NCBI GenBank assembly: GCA_024762795.1
Contig: JANTGS010000002.1
Coordinates: 17,273 to 81,272 of the forward strand
Direction: 5' to 3'
Length of the DNA stretch: 64,000 bases
From: Flavobacteriaceae bacterium
GTDB lineage: Bacteria; Bacteroidota; Bacteroidia; Flavobacteriales; Flavobacteriaceae
The position numbers were made by a program, and so were the translations under genes. Below, piece after piece: positions 46,416-56,996 of the stretch. How positions within the stretch are numbered: position 1 is the first letter of the stretch; each line of letters opens with the position of its first letter. The notes below the pieces were generated by a model. The model had not been told where the DNA came from. It saw nothing but the letters and a program-made list of their open reading frames with translations, and did not search any database.

Positions 46416-46431
46416 TTCTTATACATAAGAA
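46416..46431. promoter_or_regulatory. Dyad upstream of the padR gene
   Basis: TTCTTAT-AC-ATAAGAA is a perfect inverted repeat. PadR proteins usually repress their own operon through a dyad of about this size, so it is a candidate operator. The remaining gap up to 46660 holds nothing I recognise. Confidence 0.5.
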
Positions 46432-46660
46432 AATTAGGCATAAAAAATAAAATTTGCCTGACAATGAGACGGGAGTTGAAAGTCCTAAGAATCATTTAAA
46501 ATTCACCACTCAACATTCAAAACTCATCAATCATATGTTCCGGAGTAAACATTTCATCCTTTAGGGTAAAAGCGATAATTGATTATCAGTGATCTACATA
46601 TTAAAGTTTATCTGACAATTGTGATTATTTAAATAGGATTTACTCCTCCGGTAAAATTTA

Positions 46661-47356
46661 TCATACAGAAAAGAAGACCTCGAGTTCTTTAAGGGTTTCG
46701 GCAGAAGTTTTGATATCTTTTACAGGATTACCTTTATCTAATACCACAATACGCTCGCAGACTTCTGTTATGTGATTCAGGTCATGGCTTGAGATCAGGA
46801 TGGTGATTTCTTTATTTTCGGTTAAGGTTTTTAGGGTTTTCTTTAAACGGATCTGTGTGGTGGGGTCCAGATTGGCAAAAGGCTCATCCAATACAATAAC
46901 ATCAGGATTACCGATGAGTGCAGCGACGATTCCTGCCTTTTTCTGATTTCCTTTGGAAAGATCACGAAGGTACTTTTTTTGTCCCAGTACTTCTCCGTTA
47001 AAAATCTCCGTAAACTGCTGTAAAAAGCTGTCGATATCGGCTCTGTTACGGCTTCTTAATTCGCCCACAAAATAAAAATATTCTTCCGGAGTAAGATAAT
47101 CTATCAAAAAACTTTCATCGATATAAGATGCTGTAAACGATTTCCAGTCTTCACTTAGATTTACCTGAATTTCCTGATTGATGATGTGCCCGGTAGTGGG
47201 TTTGATCAGATCGAGTAGGAGGTTAAAAAAGGTGGTCTTACCAGCACCGTTATTACCTACGAGTCCAAAAGTTTGTCCCTTGGGGATATCCAGATCCTCT
47301 ATATTTAGTACGGTCTTACCGCTGTATTTTTTAGTAAGTTGGCTTGCTTTTATCAT
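46661..47356 (-). CDS. ABC transporter ATP-binding protein
   Basis: A 231-residue ATPase subunit. Walker A GLVGNNGAGKTTFFNLL (near 32), signature DLSKGNQKKAGIVAAL (the LSGGQ position reads LSKGN), Walker B VIVLDEPFANLDP and switch His in ILISSHDLNH. It belongs to the drug/ABC-2 export type. It pairs with the DUF5687 membrane protein 27 nt upstream. Substrate unknown. Confidence 0.93.
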   Translation of the reverse strand: MIKASQLTKKYSGKTVLNIEDLDIPKGQTFGLVGNNGAGKTTFFNLLLDLIKPTTGHIINQEIQVNLSEDWKSFTASYIDESFLIDYLTPEEYFYFVGELRSRNRADIDSFLQQFTEIFNGEVLGQKKYLRDLSKGNQKKAGIVAALIGNPDVIVLDEPFANLDPTTQIRLKKTLKTLTENKEITILISSHDLNHITEVCERIVVLDKGNPVKDIKTSAETLKELEVFFSV

Positions 47357-47383
47357 GATATATTTGGTGATTAGGTTGAAATA

Positions 47384-48862
47384 TTAATTTTTCTGATCAA
47401 AGGCACTGATGGTTTCATATTTTGCAGCAAGGTATTTTCCACTGATCCATTTCATGATCTTTTGATGAAATGCAATACCAATAGCTCCCAGAGTGATCAG
47501 GGTTGCAATTCCGGCATAAAACCCGTAAAATTTATAGGGAAGATAAAAAATTCCCACAGGGAAAACCAAAAGAGGAAAACCAATGATCCATTGTACGGCG
47601 CCGGTTCCCTGATAGTTAAAAGCAGCCCGTTGTGAAAGGTCAATTCTCTTTCTGTTAAAGACACCTCCAAACATCAGCACATGTGAGTTCACTCCTACAT
47701 TATAAACCATGGCTGCAAAATGAATCAGCAAGATATCCCATCCAAAATAGACATAAGGAATACTTAAAACGAATAAAACCACTGAGCTGAGCGACATCAG
47801 CAAGAATTTTGAATTCAGATATTTTTTGTACTTGATGTTCTGACTCATCAAGAGTTTGTAATAGGCACTGTCCCAGGCAGGAATGAACTGTCCGAAGTTG
47901 ATCATAAAAATACCAGTGATAAAAATACCTACAAAAATAAACATTGGAATCATTTTTTGATAGGTCGGATTCGGGTAAAAGAACAATCCGTACAGTAAAC
48001 CGATAACCACCATGTATAAAGTTGATTTGGAGCGTTTATTTCGCCAGATCATCCTCATATCGAGTTTAAGAAAAGGGGCCATATCCCCAAACCGGCTTGT
48101 CCATGACATATCGCTTGACGAAACTATCTTTGCCTTGGTTCTTAACGAGGAATCTACGTAAAGTTTCTTTTTCAGAATATTAAAATTGATATAGAGGAGA
48201 GCTGCCAGAATAATAAAAGGAATAAGGATTAATGCAGGATGAGCTGTGATAGCCTCAATAGCTCCGGAAAGTAGTGAAGAAAAGGAGATGATATTAAAAT
48301 AATTCAGTGCAAACAGGCCACCGGTTAAAAGGATAATAGGAAAAAAAGAGAGCTCGGTTTCTTCCGATTTACTTTCTATAATAAAATTGATAAAATTATT
48401 ACTAAGAATAAAAATATACATCAAAAGCATCCAGGTGAGTGTGGAAGAAACTTCATACTCTTTATTTATTAAAACTATCCCAAACGGAATTACTGCAAAA
48501 AGAGGCAGAAAGTTAAAAAAAGATAGTGCCGATTTACCGAGTACAAAATTTATAATCTTTTTCCGTTTTATGGGTAATGTAAGCAGCGGTTTTACACTCA
48601 TTACCGGAAGCTTCTGCAAAAAGAAGCGGAACATCAGGTCGAATAGTAGCCAGTAAAAAATAAAATTATTGACAATCTTTAGCGGGTCCTGATCAGGAAA
48701 TTTTTCTTTTAGTAAAGGGTAGAGTCCGAAGCCGAGCCCGAGAAATATAAAAATAAACTGTAGGGCTAAAACAAACATCAGGATCTTGATGGCAATACTC
48801 TTTTGCCAGTAGGAGGAACGGAAAAACTGCTTCCATTCCAAACTTATAAAACGTGAGGTCAT
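47384..48862 (-). CDS. DUF5687 membrane protein, ABC permease partner
   Basis: A 492-residue protein with about 12 hydrophobic helices in two halves, joined by a cytoplasmic section near 240-270. The start (FISLEWKQFFRSSYWQKSIA) and LTLPIKRKKIINFVLGKSAL are typical of DUF5687 proteins of Bacteroidota, which accompany an ABC ATPase and resemble ABC-2 exporters. It is the first gene of the two-gene operon. Confidence 0.85.
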   Translation of the reverse strand: MTSRFISLEWKQFFRSSYWQKSIAIKILMFVLALQFIFIFLGLGFGLYPLLKEKFPDQDPLKIVNNFIFYWLLFDLMFRFFLQKLPVMSVKPLLTLPIKRKKIINFVLGKSALSFFNFLPLFAVIPFGIVLINKEYEVSSTLTWMLLMYIFILSNNFINFIIESKSEETELSFFPIILLTGGLFALNYFNIISFSSLLSGAIEAITAHPALILIPFIILAALLYINFNILKKKLYVDSSLRTKAKIVSSSDMSWTSRFGDMAPFLKLDMRMIWRNKRSKSTLYMVVIGLLYGLFFYPNPTYQKMIPMFIFVGIFITGIFMINFGQFIPAWDSAYYKLLMSQNIKYKKYLNSKFLLMSLSSVVLFVLSIPYVYFGWDILLIHFAAMVYNVGVNSHVLMFGGVFNRKRIDLSQRAAFNYQGTGAVQWIIGFPLLVFPVGIFYLPYKFYGFYAGIATLITLGAIGIAFHQKIMKWISGKYLAAKYETISAFDQKN

Positions 48863-49451
48863 AAATTCTGGTTTTGTTTAAGTATCTGTTTTATAAAGTC
48901 AAACAATTGAAAAATAAAGCACTTTTTAAACAAACACTAAATGTATGCGTAAAAGTACTATTTGTTACAGAAAAAAGAAATATTTTGAAAATGATTTTTT
49001 CATAGACAGGATTATTATGATTGAAACTTTTTAAGATGGCTGATTTGTTGTTTTGTGTTTGATAAATTAAAAGATTGAAGGATTAAAAAATTAAAAGATT
49101 GGTTTATTCAGAATGCTTTTTTAACCGCAAGGTTTGCAAAGTATTTTTATCTCTCGTTCATCATTTTAAAATTAGCGTACAACTTTTGACTCAATTCCTG
49201 ATTACACCAAAAAGAATTATTTTACAGAGAATCACGGAGTAGTTCAGAAATTAGACCTTCGACTTTAGACTTTAAAGATTTTACAAATCACTATCGTTCA
49301 CACAACTGAATTCATACTCTCCTCCTTAAAAGCTATTGCTAAGGAGGGAAATCTTAAATTTTGAATCTTAAATCAACTCTAATCCCTCTTCGCTTATCGC
49401 TGTTTCCTCTAAAAAATATCTGTAAGGATTTACTATTTTTTTATGGTAGAA
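48863..49451. other. Gene-free gap of 589 nt
   Basis: No coding frame or RNA gene is seen. The region is AT-rich with short direct repeats (for instance TTAAAAGATTG twice near 49070-49101). One dyad, CCTCCTTA/TAAGGAGG (49321-49328 and 49340-49347), has an 11-nt loop. It may be decayed repeat or former coding sequence between the DUF5687 promoter side and the purM end. Confidence 0.5.
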
Positions 49452-50624
49452 TCAATAAATAAACTCACCATATTCACTGGTAATGGTCAGTTTTTTCTTA
49501 TCAGAAGCTTCAACTTTTCCAACGATCTGGGCCTCTACGTTAAATGATCTGGATATGGAGATAATATCTTCGGCAATTTCCTTGGGCACATACAATTCCA
49601 TTCTGTGTCCGCAATTAAAAACCTGGTACATTTCTCTCCAGTTGGTGCCTGATTGCTCCTGAATCAGTTTAAACAGAGGCGGAATCTCGAACATATGGTC
49701 TTTGATGATATGAAGTTTATCGATAAAATGAAGGATTTTGGTCTGAGCACCACCACTGCAATGCACCATTCCGTGGATTTCCTTTCTGTGACTTTCAAGG
49801 ATCTTTTTAATGATCGGGGCATAAGTTCGCGTAGGCGAAAGCACCAGTTTTCCTGCATCGATATCAACGCCTTTGATCTTATCGGTTAATTTAACTTTTC
49901 CGGAATAGATCAATTCTTCAGGCACTGAAGCATCAAAACTTTCAGGATATTTCTTGGCGAGGTATTTTGAAAAAACATCATGGCGGGCGCTGGTTAGTCC
50001 GTTACTTCCCATGCCTCCGTTGTATTCTGTTTCATAAGTTGCCTGTCCGAAAGAAGCCAATCCCACAATGACATCACCGGCCTGAATATTGGAATTATCA
50101 ATTACATCGTCGCGTTTCATCCGGGCCGTTACAGTAGAATCTACAATTATGGTTCGCACCAGATCTCCCACATCAGCGGTTTCCCCGCCGGTAGAATAAA
50201 TAGTGACACCGAATCTTTTTAACTGATCCAGTAATTCTTCACTTCCGTTGATGATGGCCGAGATCACCTCACCCGGAATAAGATTCTTATTACGCCCAAT
50301 AGTTGAAGAGAGTAAAATATTATCTGTGGCTCCCACGCAAAGCAGATCGTCGATATTCATGATAAGTGCATCCTGGGCAATACCTTTCCATACAGAAATA
50401 TCACCGGTTTCTTTCCAGTACATATAGGCCAGAGATGATTTTGTTCCGGCACCGTCGGCATGCATAATCACACAATAATCTTCATCACCGGTAAGATGAT
50501 CCGGAATGATCTTGCAAAAAGCCTTTGGAAATAAACCTTTGTCAATATTTTTAATGGCATTGTGCACATCTTCTTTTTGTGCAGAAACACCCCTTAAATT
50601 GTAACGGTTATCGGGTGAACTCAT
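49452..50624 (-). CDS. purM: Phosphoribosylformylglycinamidine cyclo-ligase
   Basis: AIR synthase of purine synthesis, 390 residues. The start MSSPDNRYNLRGVSAQKEDV at 50624 is chosen; the frame is open to 50750 but that part lies inside the preceding gene's end and is not conserved-looking. Motifs: HADGAGTKSSLAYMYW, DALIMNIDDLLCVGATD, STGGETADVGDLVRT, and the C-terminal QVFNCGHRMELYV. It belongs to the longer PurM form common in Bacteroidota. Confidence 0.9.
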   Translation of the reverse strand: MSSPDNRYNLRGVSAQKEDVHNAIKNIDKGLFPKAFCKIIPDHLTGDEDYCVIMHADGAGTKSSLAYMYWKETGDISVWKGIAQDALIMNIDDLLCVGATDNILLSSTIGRNKNLIPGEVISAIINGSEELLDQLKRFGVTIYSTGGETADVGDLVRTIIVDSTVTARMKRDDVIDNSNIQAGDVIVGLASFGQATYETEYNGGMGSNGLTSARHDVFSKYLAKKYPESFDASVPEELIYSGKVKLTDKIKGVDIDAGKLVLSPTRTYAPIIKKILESHRKEIHGMVHCSGGAQTKILHFIDKLHIIKDHMFEIPPLFKLIQEQSGTNWREMYQVFNCGHRMELYVPKEIAEDIISISRSFNVEAQIVGKVEASDKKKLTITSEYGEFIY

Positions 50625-50643
50625 CTTAAAGCAGGTTTTGTTA

Positions 50644-51093
50644 TTATTTCTTTTGAGATAATAAATATAGATATTTTTTACCGTAATCAATAATGGCCTT
50701 CCCCTTGTGAAGGATGTCGGCACCGATGATTCCCTGTACAGGATTAGCATCGTGACTGACCAGAGCGGTATTGATATGATTTAGATCGAACAGTATCAAA
50801 GGAACTTTATCCAGTTTAAACTTTCCGATATTGATCTTATTCTTTTTGGCGATTTGAGTATCGATCTCAGAATTTCCTGCTCCGCTGGCTTTGTGTTCCG
50901 AGGCTTCTGAATTCAGTTTAAAGGTCTCGATATCATCAAATCCAATACAGGAGCCGGAGGCGCCGGTATCCAGTATAAAATTACCTTTTACATCATTGAT
51001 CTTTGCTTTGATCTCAAAATGATTGGTAATGGTCTTCTTTAGTTTTATACGATGATATCCCTTTTGGGTAAGAAATTCTCTCAGATCATCCAT
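50644..51093 (-). CDS. Retropepsin-like aspartic protease domain protein
   Basis: A 149-residue, single-domain clan AA aspartic protease without signal peptide. The active-site motif is ILDTGASGSCIG (near 40), followed by the flap region and the C-terminal psi motif GIIGADILHKGKAIIDYG. It should be active as a dimer. Substrates are unknown. It lies 1 nt after pheS and 19 nt before purM in one operon. Confidence 0.88.
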   Translation of the reverse strand: MDDLREFLTQKGYHRIKLKKTITNHFEIKAKINDVKGNFILDTGASGSCIGFDDIETFKLNSEASEHKASGAGNSEIDTQIAKKNKINIGKFKLDKVPLILFDLNHINTALVSHDANPVQGIIGADILHKGKAIIDYGKKYLYLLSQKK

Positions 51094-51094
51094 T

Positions 51095-52114
51095 TTAAAT
51101 AACCGATTTAAACTGATCGAGGAATCTTACATCGTTTTCATAAAACATTCTGATATCAGGAATTTGATACAACAGCATGGCAATTCTTTCAATTCCCATA
51201 CCAAAGGCAAATCCGCTGTACTTTTCAGCATCGATGTTGGCATTTTTTAAAACATTGGGATCAACCATTCCACAGCCCATAATTTCAAGCCATCCTGTTC
51301 CTTTTGTGATTTTGTAATCGGTTTCGGTTTCAAGCCCCCAGTAAATATCCACCTCGGCACTGGGTTCTGTAAAAGGAAAATAAGAAGGGCGTAAACGGAT
51401 CTTCGATTTTCCAAACATCTCTTTGGTAAAATACAAAAGGGTTTGTTTTAGATCGGCAAAGGAAACATCGGTATCAATATACAAACCTTCCACCTGGTGG
51501 AAGATACAGTGCGCACGGGCTGATATATCTTCATTTCTAAAAACTCTACCCGGAGAAACCGTACGGATGGGTGGTTTGTGATTTTCCATATAACGTACCT
51601 GAACAGATGAAGTGTGTGTTCTCAACAAAATATCAGGGTCGGTTTCGATAAAAAAGGTATCCTGCATATCTCTTGCCGGATGGTACTCGGGAAGATTCAG
51701 TGCAGTAAAGTTATGCCAGTCATCTTCTATTTCAGGTCCTTCTGATACGGTAAATCCGATACGTGAAAAGATTTCAAGTATCTGATTTTTTACAATAGAG
51801 ATCGGATGCCGGGACCCCAGATCCAAAGGTTCTGCCGGACGCGTAAGGTCGCCGTATTTTTTTTCCTCCTGTTTCTGATCTTCAAGAGCTTCCTTTAAAG
51901 CATTTACTTTTTCAGTAGCCTCTTTCCTTAATTGATTCAATGCCTGGCCGATTTCTTTTTTTAACGAAACATCCACACTTTTAAAATCATTAAAAAGATC
52001 TTTGATAATTCCCTTGCTCCCAAGGAACTTTATTCTGAATTTTTCTACTTCATCTAATGACTTTGCATTGAAATTTTCGATCTCCAGTAGCAGGTCTTGT
52101 ATCTTTTGCTTCAT
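51095..52114 (-). CDS. pheS: Phenylalanyl-tRNA synthetase alpha subunit
   Basis: Class II synthetase subunit, 339 residues from the ATG at 52114 ([18 protein letters not shown]); a longer TTG start at 52138 would add eight residues of little merit. The N-terminal coiled coil is followed by the catalytic core: [40 protein letters not shown] (motif 2 region), [19 protein letters not shown] and the motif 3 [18 protein letters not shown]. The beta subunit is not in the window. Confidence 0.95.
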   Translation of the reverse strand: MKQKIQDLLLEIENFNAKSLDEVEKFRIKFLGSKGIIKDLFNDFKSVDVSLKKEIGQALNQLRKEATEKVNALKEALEDQKQEEKKYGDLTRPAEPLDLGSRHPISIVKNQILEIFSRIGFTVSEGPEIEDDWHNFTALNLPEYHPARDMQDTFFIETDPDILLRTHTSSVQVRYMENHKPPIRTVSPGRVFRNEDISARAHCIFHQVEGLYIDTDVSFADLKQTLLYFTKEMFGKSKIRLRPSYFPFTEPSAEVDIYWGLETETDYKITKGTGWLEIMGCGMVDPNVLKNANIDAEKYSGFAFGMGIERIAMLLYQIPDIRMFYENDVRFLDQFKSVI

Positions 52115-52135
52115 CTTCACTATAAAATTAGAGCG

Positions 52136-52143
52136 CAAATTTA
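52136..52143 (-). promoter_or_regulatory. Candidate -7 box for pheS
   Basis: The minus strand reads TAAATTTG, 21 nt before the pheS start, a match to TAnnTTTG. No TTG at the standard spacing was found. The gap to the divergent gdh gene also holds that gene's dyad and -7 box. Confidence 0.4.
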
Positions 52144-52220
52144 CATTTTTTTGTAATAATAAACAGCGATTTAAAGGGCAATTTTACAGCTTGTTAAATT
52201 CTTCAAAAAAATAAAATAAA

Positions 52221-52264
52221 AAGACATTTGTCATCTTTTTGTGTTTGTTAATTACATACATTTG
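52221..52264 (+). promoter_or_regulatory. gdhA promoter with CRP/FNR-like dyad
   Basis: AAGACATTTGTCAT (52221-52234), 22 nt, TACATTTG (52257-52264), 43 nt before the start codon. The right half-site is exact (GTCAT); the left has one change (AAGAC for ATGAC). Spacing equals that of nifJ, korAB and nuo, and the -33 TTG is absent. As at nuo, the dyad is the core of a longer A/T-armed hairpin (about 52219-52240). Confidence 0.5.
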
Positions 52265-52298
52265 CTGTATACAATTCTCAAATTAATAATTTAATTAG

Positions 52299-53651
<1,353 letters not shown>

Positions 53652-53674
53652 TCGTTATTACTAAAATATTTTAT

Positions 53675-53704
53675 AAAAGGCTGTCTTAAAAGGCAGTCTT
53701 TTTT
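53675..53704 (+). terminator. Terminator after gdhA
   Basis: AAAAGGCTGTCTT (53675-53687) pairs with AAGGCAGTCTTTT (53690-53702), two G-T pairs, followed by T. It lies 24 nt past the stop codon. Confidence 0.8.
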
Positions 53705-53769
53705 TATTTGACAAAAAAATATCCTTTATTTGTTTTAAATTGCATTAAAATATAAAATCCTTCAGTAAA

Positions 53770-56700
53770 ATGGCCAAAAAAGAACTCCCGGACCTGAGAA
53801 CTTATAATTTTGAAGAAGTTGCATTTGATAAGCTTATGCAGAAAAGGATCTATAAGGTTTTGATAGTTTGTTCCAACTACGATTATTATATGCTGGAAGA
53901 AGACGGGAGAATTGATGAACTTATCTTTAATGAATATACGGCCCTGAGTTTGAGATATCCCCCCAGCTTTATACATGCTTATTCTGTTAGGAAGGCGTTG
54001 AAAATACTGAGATCAGACAATATAGATCTTGTCATTACCTGGTTGGATATAGGTAATTACAAAGCCTTTGAAACCTCAAAAAGAATCAAAGAGAGTTTTC
54101 CTCATATACCTATTGTGGCTTTGAGTCATTACTCTTCAGAGTTAAGAAAAAAACTGGAGAATGAAGAAGCCAGTGCAATAGATTTTGTTTTTCACTGGAA
54201 TGGAAATATCGATATCTTCTTCGCCATTGTAAAACTGGTTGAAGATCGTATGAATGCTGAGTACGACATCAATAAGATTGGAGTAAAGGCAATTCTACTG
54301 GTTGAAGATTCTTTAAAGTTTTATTCGAGATATTTGCCGCTGATCTATAAAGTAATACTGAAACAAACCGGCGCGCTGATGTCGGAGGGTTTGAACGAAC
54401 ACAGGCGCATGATGGTGATGCGTGGAAGGCCTAAGATCTTGCTGGCCACAACTTATGAAGAAGGAATTGAATTGTTTGAAAAATACAAATCAAATTTACT
54501 CGGTGTCATCTCTGATGTAAGTTATTTCCGACAAGGGAAAAGGGATACTGAAGCGGGATTTCATCTTTTGGAATACGTTAGAAAACATTATCGCTATAAG
54601 CCTTTTCTGGTACAATCTTCCAGTAAGGAGAATGAAAAGAAAGCTCTCGAGCTCAAAGGAAAGTTCCTGCATAAATACTCTGAAACCCTGGGAGATGATA
54701 TTAAGAAATACATAACAAAATATTTTTCATTTGGTCAATTTGAGTTTTGGGATCCGGTTCAGAAAAAGGTGGTAGCCGTTGTTAAGGATCTTAACGGACT
54801 TCAAAAGACCCTGAATATAGTAAGTTCTGATTCAATAGAATATCACGCCAAGAGAGATGATTATTCCAAGTGGTTGAGGTCCAGAGCGCTGTTTCCGTTA
54901 GCCGATCTTTTTAGTAAGGTGGAACATACCGATTTTGATGATGTTGAAGAAATAAGAAAGTTCCTGGTCAATTCGATCAGAGCATACAGAATATTCAGAT
55001 CCAGAGGAGTTATTGCTAAATTCGACAGAAAAAGGTATGATGAATATCTGGGTTTTGCCAGAATTGGCGACGGAGCACTGGGAGGTAAAGGAAGAGGTTT
55101 GGCCTTTATCGATTCGTTTCTGAAAAGGAATAAGTTGTTCAACAAATTTAAAGATGTAAACATTTCTATCCCAAGAACGGTTGTGTTGAGTACCGAGGTT
55201 TTTGACGAATTTATGGAAACCCATGAACTTATCAGAATTGCTGCAAAATCAAATATAGACCGATACAGAGATGATGATGAAGCAATTTTAAACAGTTTTA
55301 TTTCTAAACCTCTGCCTAAATGGGCGATGAAAGATATTCAGGCTTTTCTTAAATTTTCTGATAAACCCATTGCAGTACGTTCTTCAAGTGTATTGGAAGA
55401 TTCACATTATCAACCTTTTGCAGGTGTTTTTGCTACTTACATGATTCCAAATTGTGATAAGAAAAGAATGCTCGATATGGTATCTAACGCGGTTAAGTCG
55501 GTTATGGCCTCTGCTTTTTTCCAGGGAAGTAAAGCTTATATGAAAGCTTCTTCTCATACTATTGAGGAGGATAAAATGGCGGTTATCTTACAGGAAGTTA
55601 CCGGAAAACAATATAAGGATGTGTATTATCCGAATATTTCCGGTGTGGCAAGATCGATCAATTTTTACCCTATCGAAGATGAAAAATCCAATGAGGGAAT
55701 TGTCAATATTGCTATGGGGCTGGGAGAGATCATTGTTGGTGGAGGAACAACTTTACGCTTCTCACCTTATCACCCTAAAAAGATTCTTCAGCTTTCTTCT
55801 CCCGGAACAACACAAAGGGAAACACAGAAATATTTTTATGCCCTCGATATGAATCCTGATAGTTATAAAGTCTCTGTAAATGAATCGGTAAATAAAAAGA
55901 AAATAACCATCAGAAAGGCCAAGGATCATGGTTCATTAAAATTTGTAGCCTCTACCTATGATCTTCAGAATAATGTGATCAGGCCAGGAGTGCTACACGA
56001 TGGTTTCAGGGTGATCACTTTTGATAATATTTTAAAATATGATAGTTTTCCATTGGCAAAGATCCTGCAAAATCTTTTACGCGTGGGGCAACGGGAAATG
56101 AGAAATCCTATAGAAATTGAATTTGCGGTTAATCTCGATGTGCCTAAAGGTCAGCCTAAAGAGTTTAGCTTTCTTCAGATAAGACCTATTGTTGAAACCA
56201 ATTTTGAAACTAATGTTCTCCCCGAGAATTTTGATATGTCGGAAACTATCATTTATTCAGAATCTGCTCTTGGAAATGGAAATTATGAAGGTATCTACGA
56301 TTTTGTCTATGTAAAACCGGATACTTTTAACTCTGAGAATACCAAAGAGATAGCAGTTGCAGTGGAAAAGATTAATAAAGAGTTTCTGGCAAAAGATAAA
56401 AATTATATTCTGGTGGGTCCCGGCAGATGGGGTTCCAGTGATCCTTGGCTCGGAATTCCTGTCATTTGGCCGCAGATCTCTGCTGCAAAGATCATTGTGG
56501 AGGCCGGTTTACATGATTACAGGATAGATCCGAGTCAGGGAACGCATTTCTTCCAGAATTTAACTTCTTTTAAGGTGGGTTATCTTACGATCAATCCTTT
56601 TATCAATGATGGTTATTTTGATCTGGATTATCTCAGCGCTCAAAAAGCGGAATACGAAGATGAATATTTAAGGCATATTTGTTTTAAAGAACCTTTAACC

Positions 56701-56820
56701 ATAGTGATTGAAGGAAAAAAGAACAAAGCGGCTATATTTAAAGAGGGATATGTAATTGGGCGGCCTAAAGAACCGCTCGAAGAAAATATCGATGATCTAC
56801 CGCCTGAAGGATTTATGTAA
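53770..56820 (+). CDS. Double-receiver, PPDK_N-like protein, copy 1
   Basis: A 1,016-residue soluble protein. The order is: a degenerate receiver domain (about 20-165; DLVITWLDIGNY, no Lys in the last strand), a second receiver that looks intact (about 172-310; acidic VEDS, phospho-Asp in GVISDVSYF, QSSS, Lys in FLHKYSETL), a pyruvate-phosphate-dikinase-type ATP-binding domain (GALGGKGRGLAFIDSFLKR near 436, AVRSSSVLEDSHYQPFAGV near 536, FSFLQIRPIVE near 800), and an unrecognised C-terminal domain of about 200 residues with ILVGPGRWGSSDPWLGIPV and IDPSQGTHFFQNLTSFK. The swivelling phosphohistidine domain and PEP barrel of true PPDK/PEP synthase are missing, so it should not make PEP. A phosphorelay-controlled kinase or ligase is my inference. 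Confidence 0.85.
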   Translation: MAKKELPDLRTYNFEEVAFDKLMQKRIYKVLIVCSNYDYYMLEEDGRIDELIFNEYTALSLRYPPSFIHAYSVRKALKILRSDNIDLVITWLDIGNYKAFETSKRIKESFPHIPIVALSHYSSELRKKLENEEASAIDFVFHWNGNIDIFFAIVKLVEDRMNAEYDINKIGVKAILLVEDSLKFYSRYLPLIYKVILKQTGALMSEGLNEHRRMMVMRGRPKILLATTYEEGIELFEKYKSNLLGVISDVSYFRQGKRDTEAGFHLLEYVRKHYRYKPFLVQSSSKENEKKALELKGKFLHKYSETLGDDIKKYITKYFSFGQFEFWDPVQKKVVAVVKDLNGLQKTLNIVSSDSIEYHAKRDDYSKWLRSRALFPLADLFSKVEHTDFDDVEEIRKFLVNSIRAYRIFRSRGVIAKFDRKRYDEYLGFARIGDGALGGKGRGLAFIDSFLKRNKLFNKFKDVNISIPRTVVLSTEVFDEFMETHELIRIAAKSNIDRYRDDDEAILNSFISKPLPKWAMKDIQAFLKFSDKPIAVRSSSVLEDSHYQPFAGVFATYMIPNCDKKRMLDMVSNAVKSVMASAFFQGSKAYMKASSHTIEEDKMAVILQEVTGKQYKDVYYPNISGVARSINFYPIEDEKSNEGIVNIAMGLGEIIVGGGTTLRFSPYHPKKILQLSSPGTTQRETQKYFYALDMNPDSYKVSVNESVNKKKITIRKAKDHGSLKFVASTYDLQNNVIRPGVLHDGFRVITFDNILKYDSFPLAKILQNLLRVGQREMRNPIEIEFAVNLDVPKGQPKEFSFLQIRPIVETNFETNVLPENFDMSETIIYSESALGNGNYEGIYDFVYVKPDTFNSENTKEIAVAVEKINKEFLAKDKNYILVGPGRWGSSDPWLGIPVIWPQISAAKIIVEAGLHDYRIDPSQGTHFFQNLTSFKVGYLTINPFINDGYFDLDYLSAQKAEYEDEYLRHICFKEPLTIVIEGKKNKAAIFKEGYVIGRPKEPLEENIDDLPPEGFM

Positions 56821-56907
56821 GAAGGCAGCTTTAAAATTGGAGAATTTTCTGACTTGATTTTAAACAATTTAAAAAATCAGCATTTTTTTATCATATTTAT
56901 AAAATAA

Positions 56908-56951
56908 CTGATCTGATTTTACTAAAATAAAATCTATTATCAGTAGTTTTG
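56908..56951 (+). promoter_or_regulatory. Candidate promoter of the second gdh, half dyad only
   Basis: TAGTTTTG (56944-56951) fits the -7 box. Exactly 22 nt upstream, where the other promoters have the dyad, only the distal half-site CTGAT (56908-56912) is seen and the right half is lost. This could be a decayed or weak version, or chance. Confidence 0.3.
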
Positions 56952-56996
56952 CAGAAGCAATTTGAACTAATTAAAAACAAATTTACATTTTTTACA

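Noticed and set aside
48863-49451. Possible gene or small RNA in the 589-nt gap
   Set aside because: No frame of useful length, no convincing promoter-terminator pair; only a single dyad was found.
50625-50750. N-terminal extension of purM
   Set aside because: The added residues overlap the end of the retropepsin gene and look unlike PurM; MSSPDNRYNLRG is a natural start.
53770-56820. True pyruvate phosphate dikinase or PEP synthase
   Set aside because: Only the ATP-binding domain is present; the phosphohistidine and PEP-binding domains are missing.
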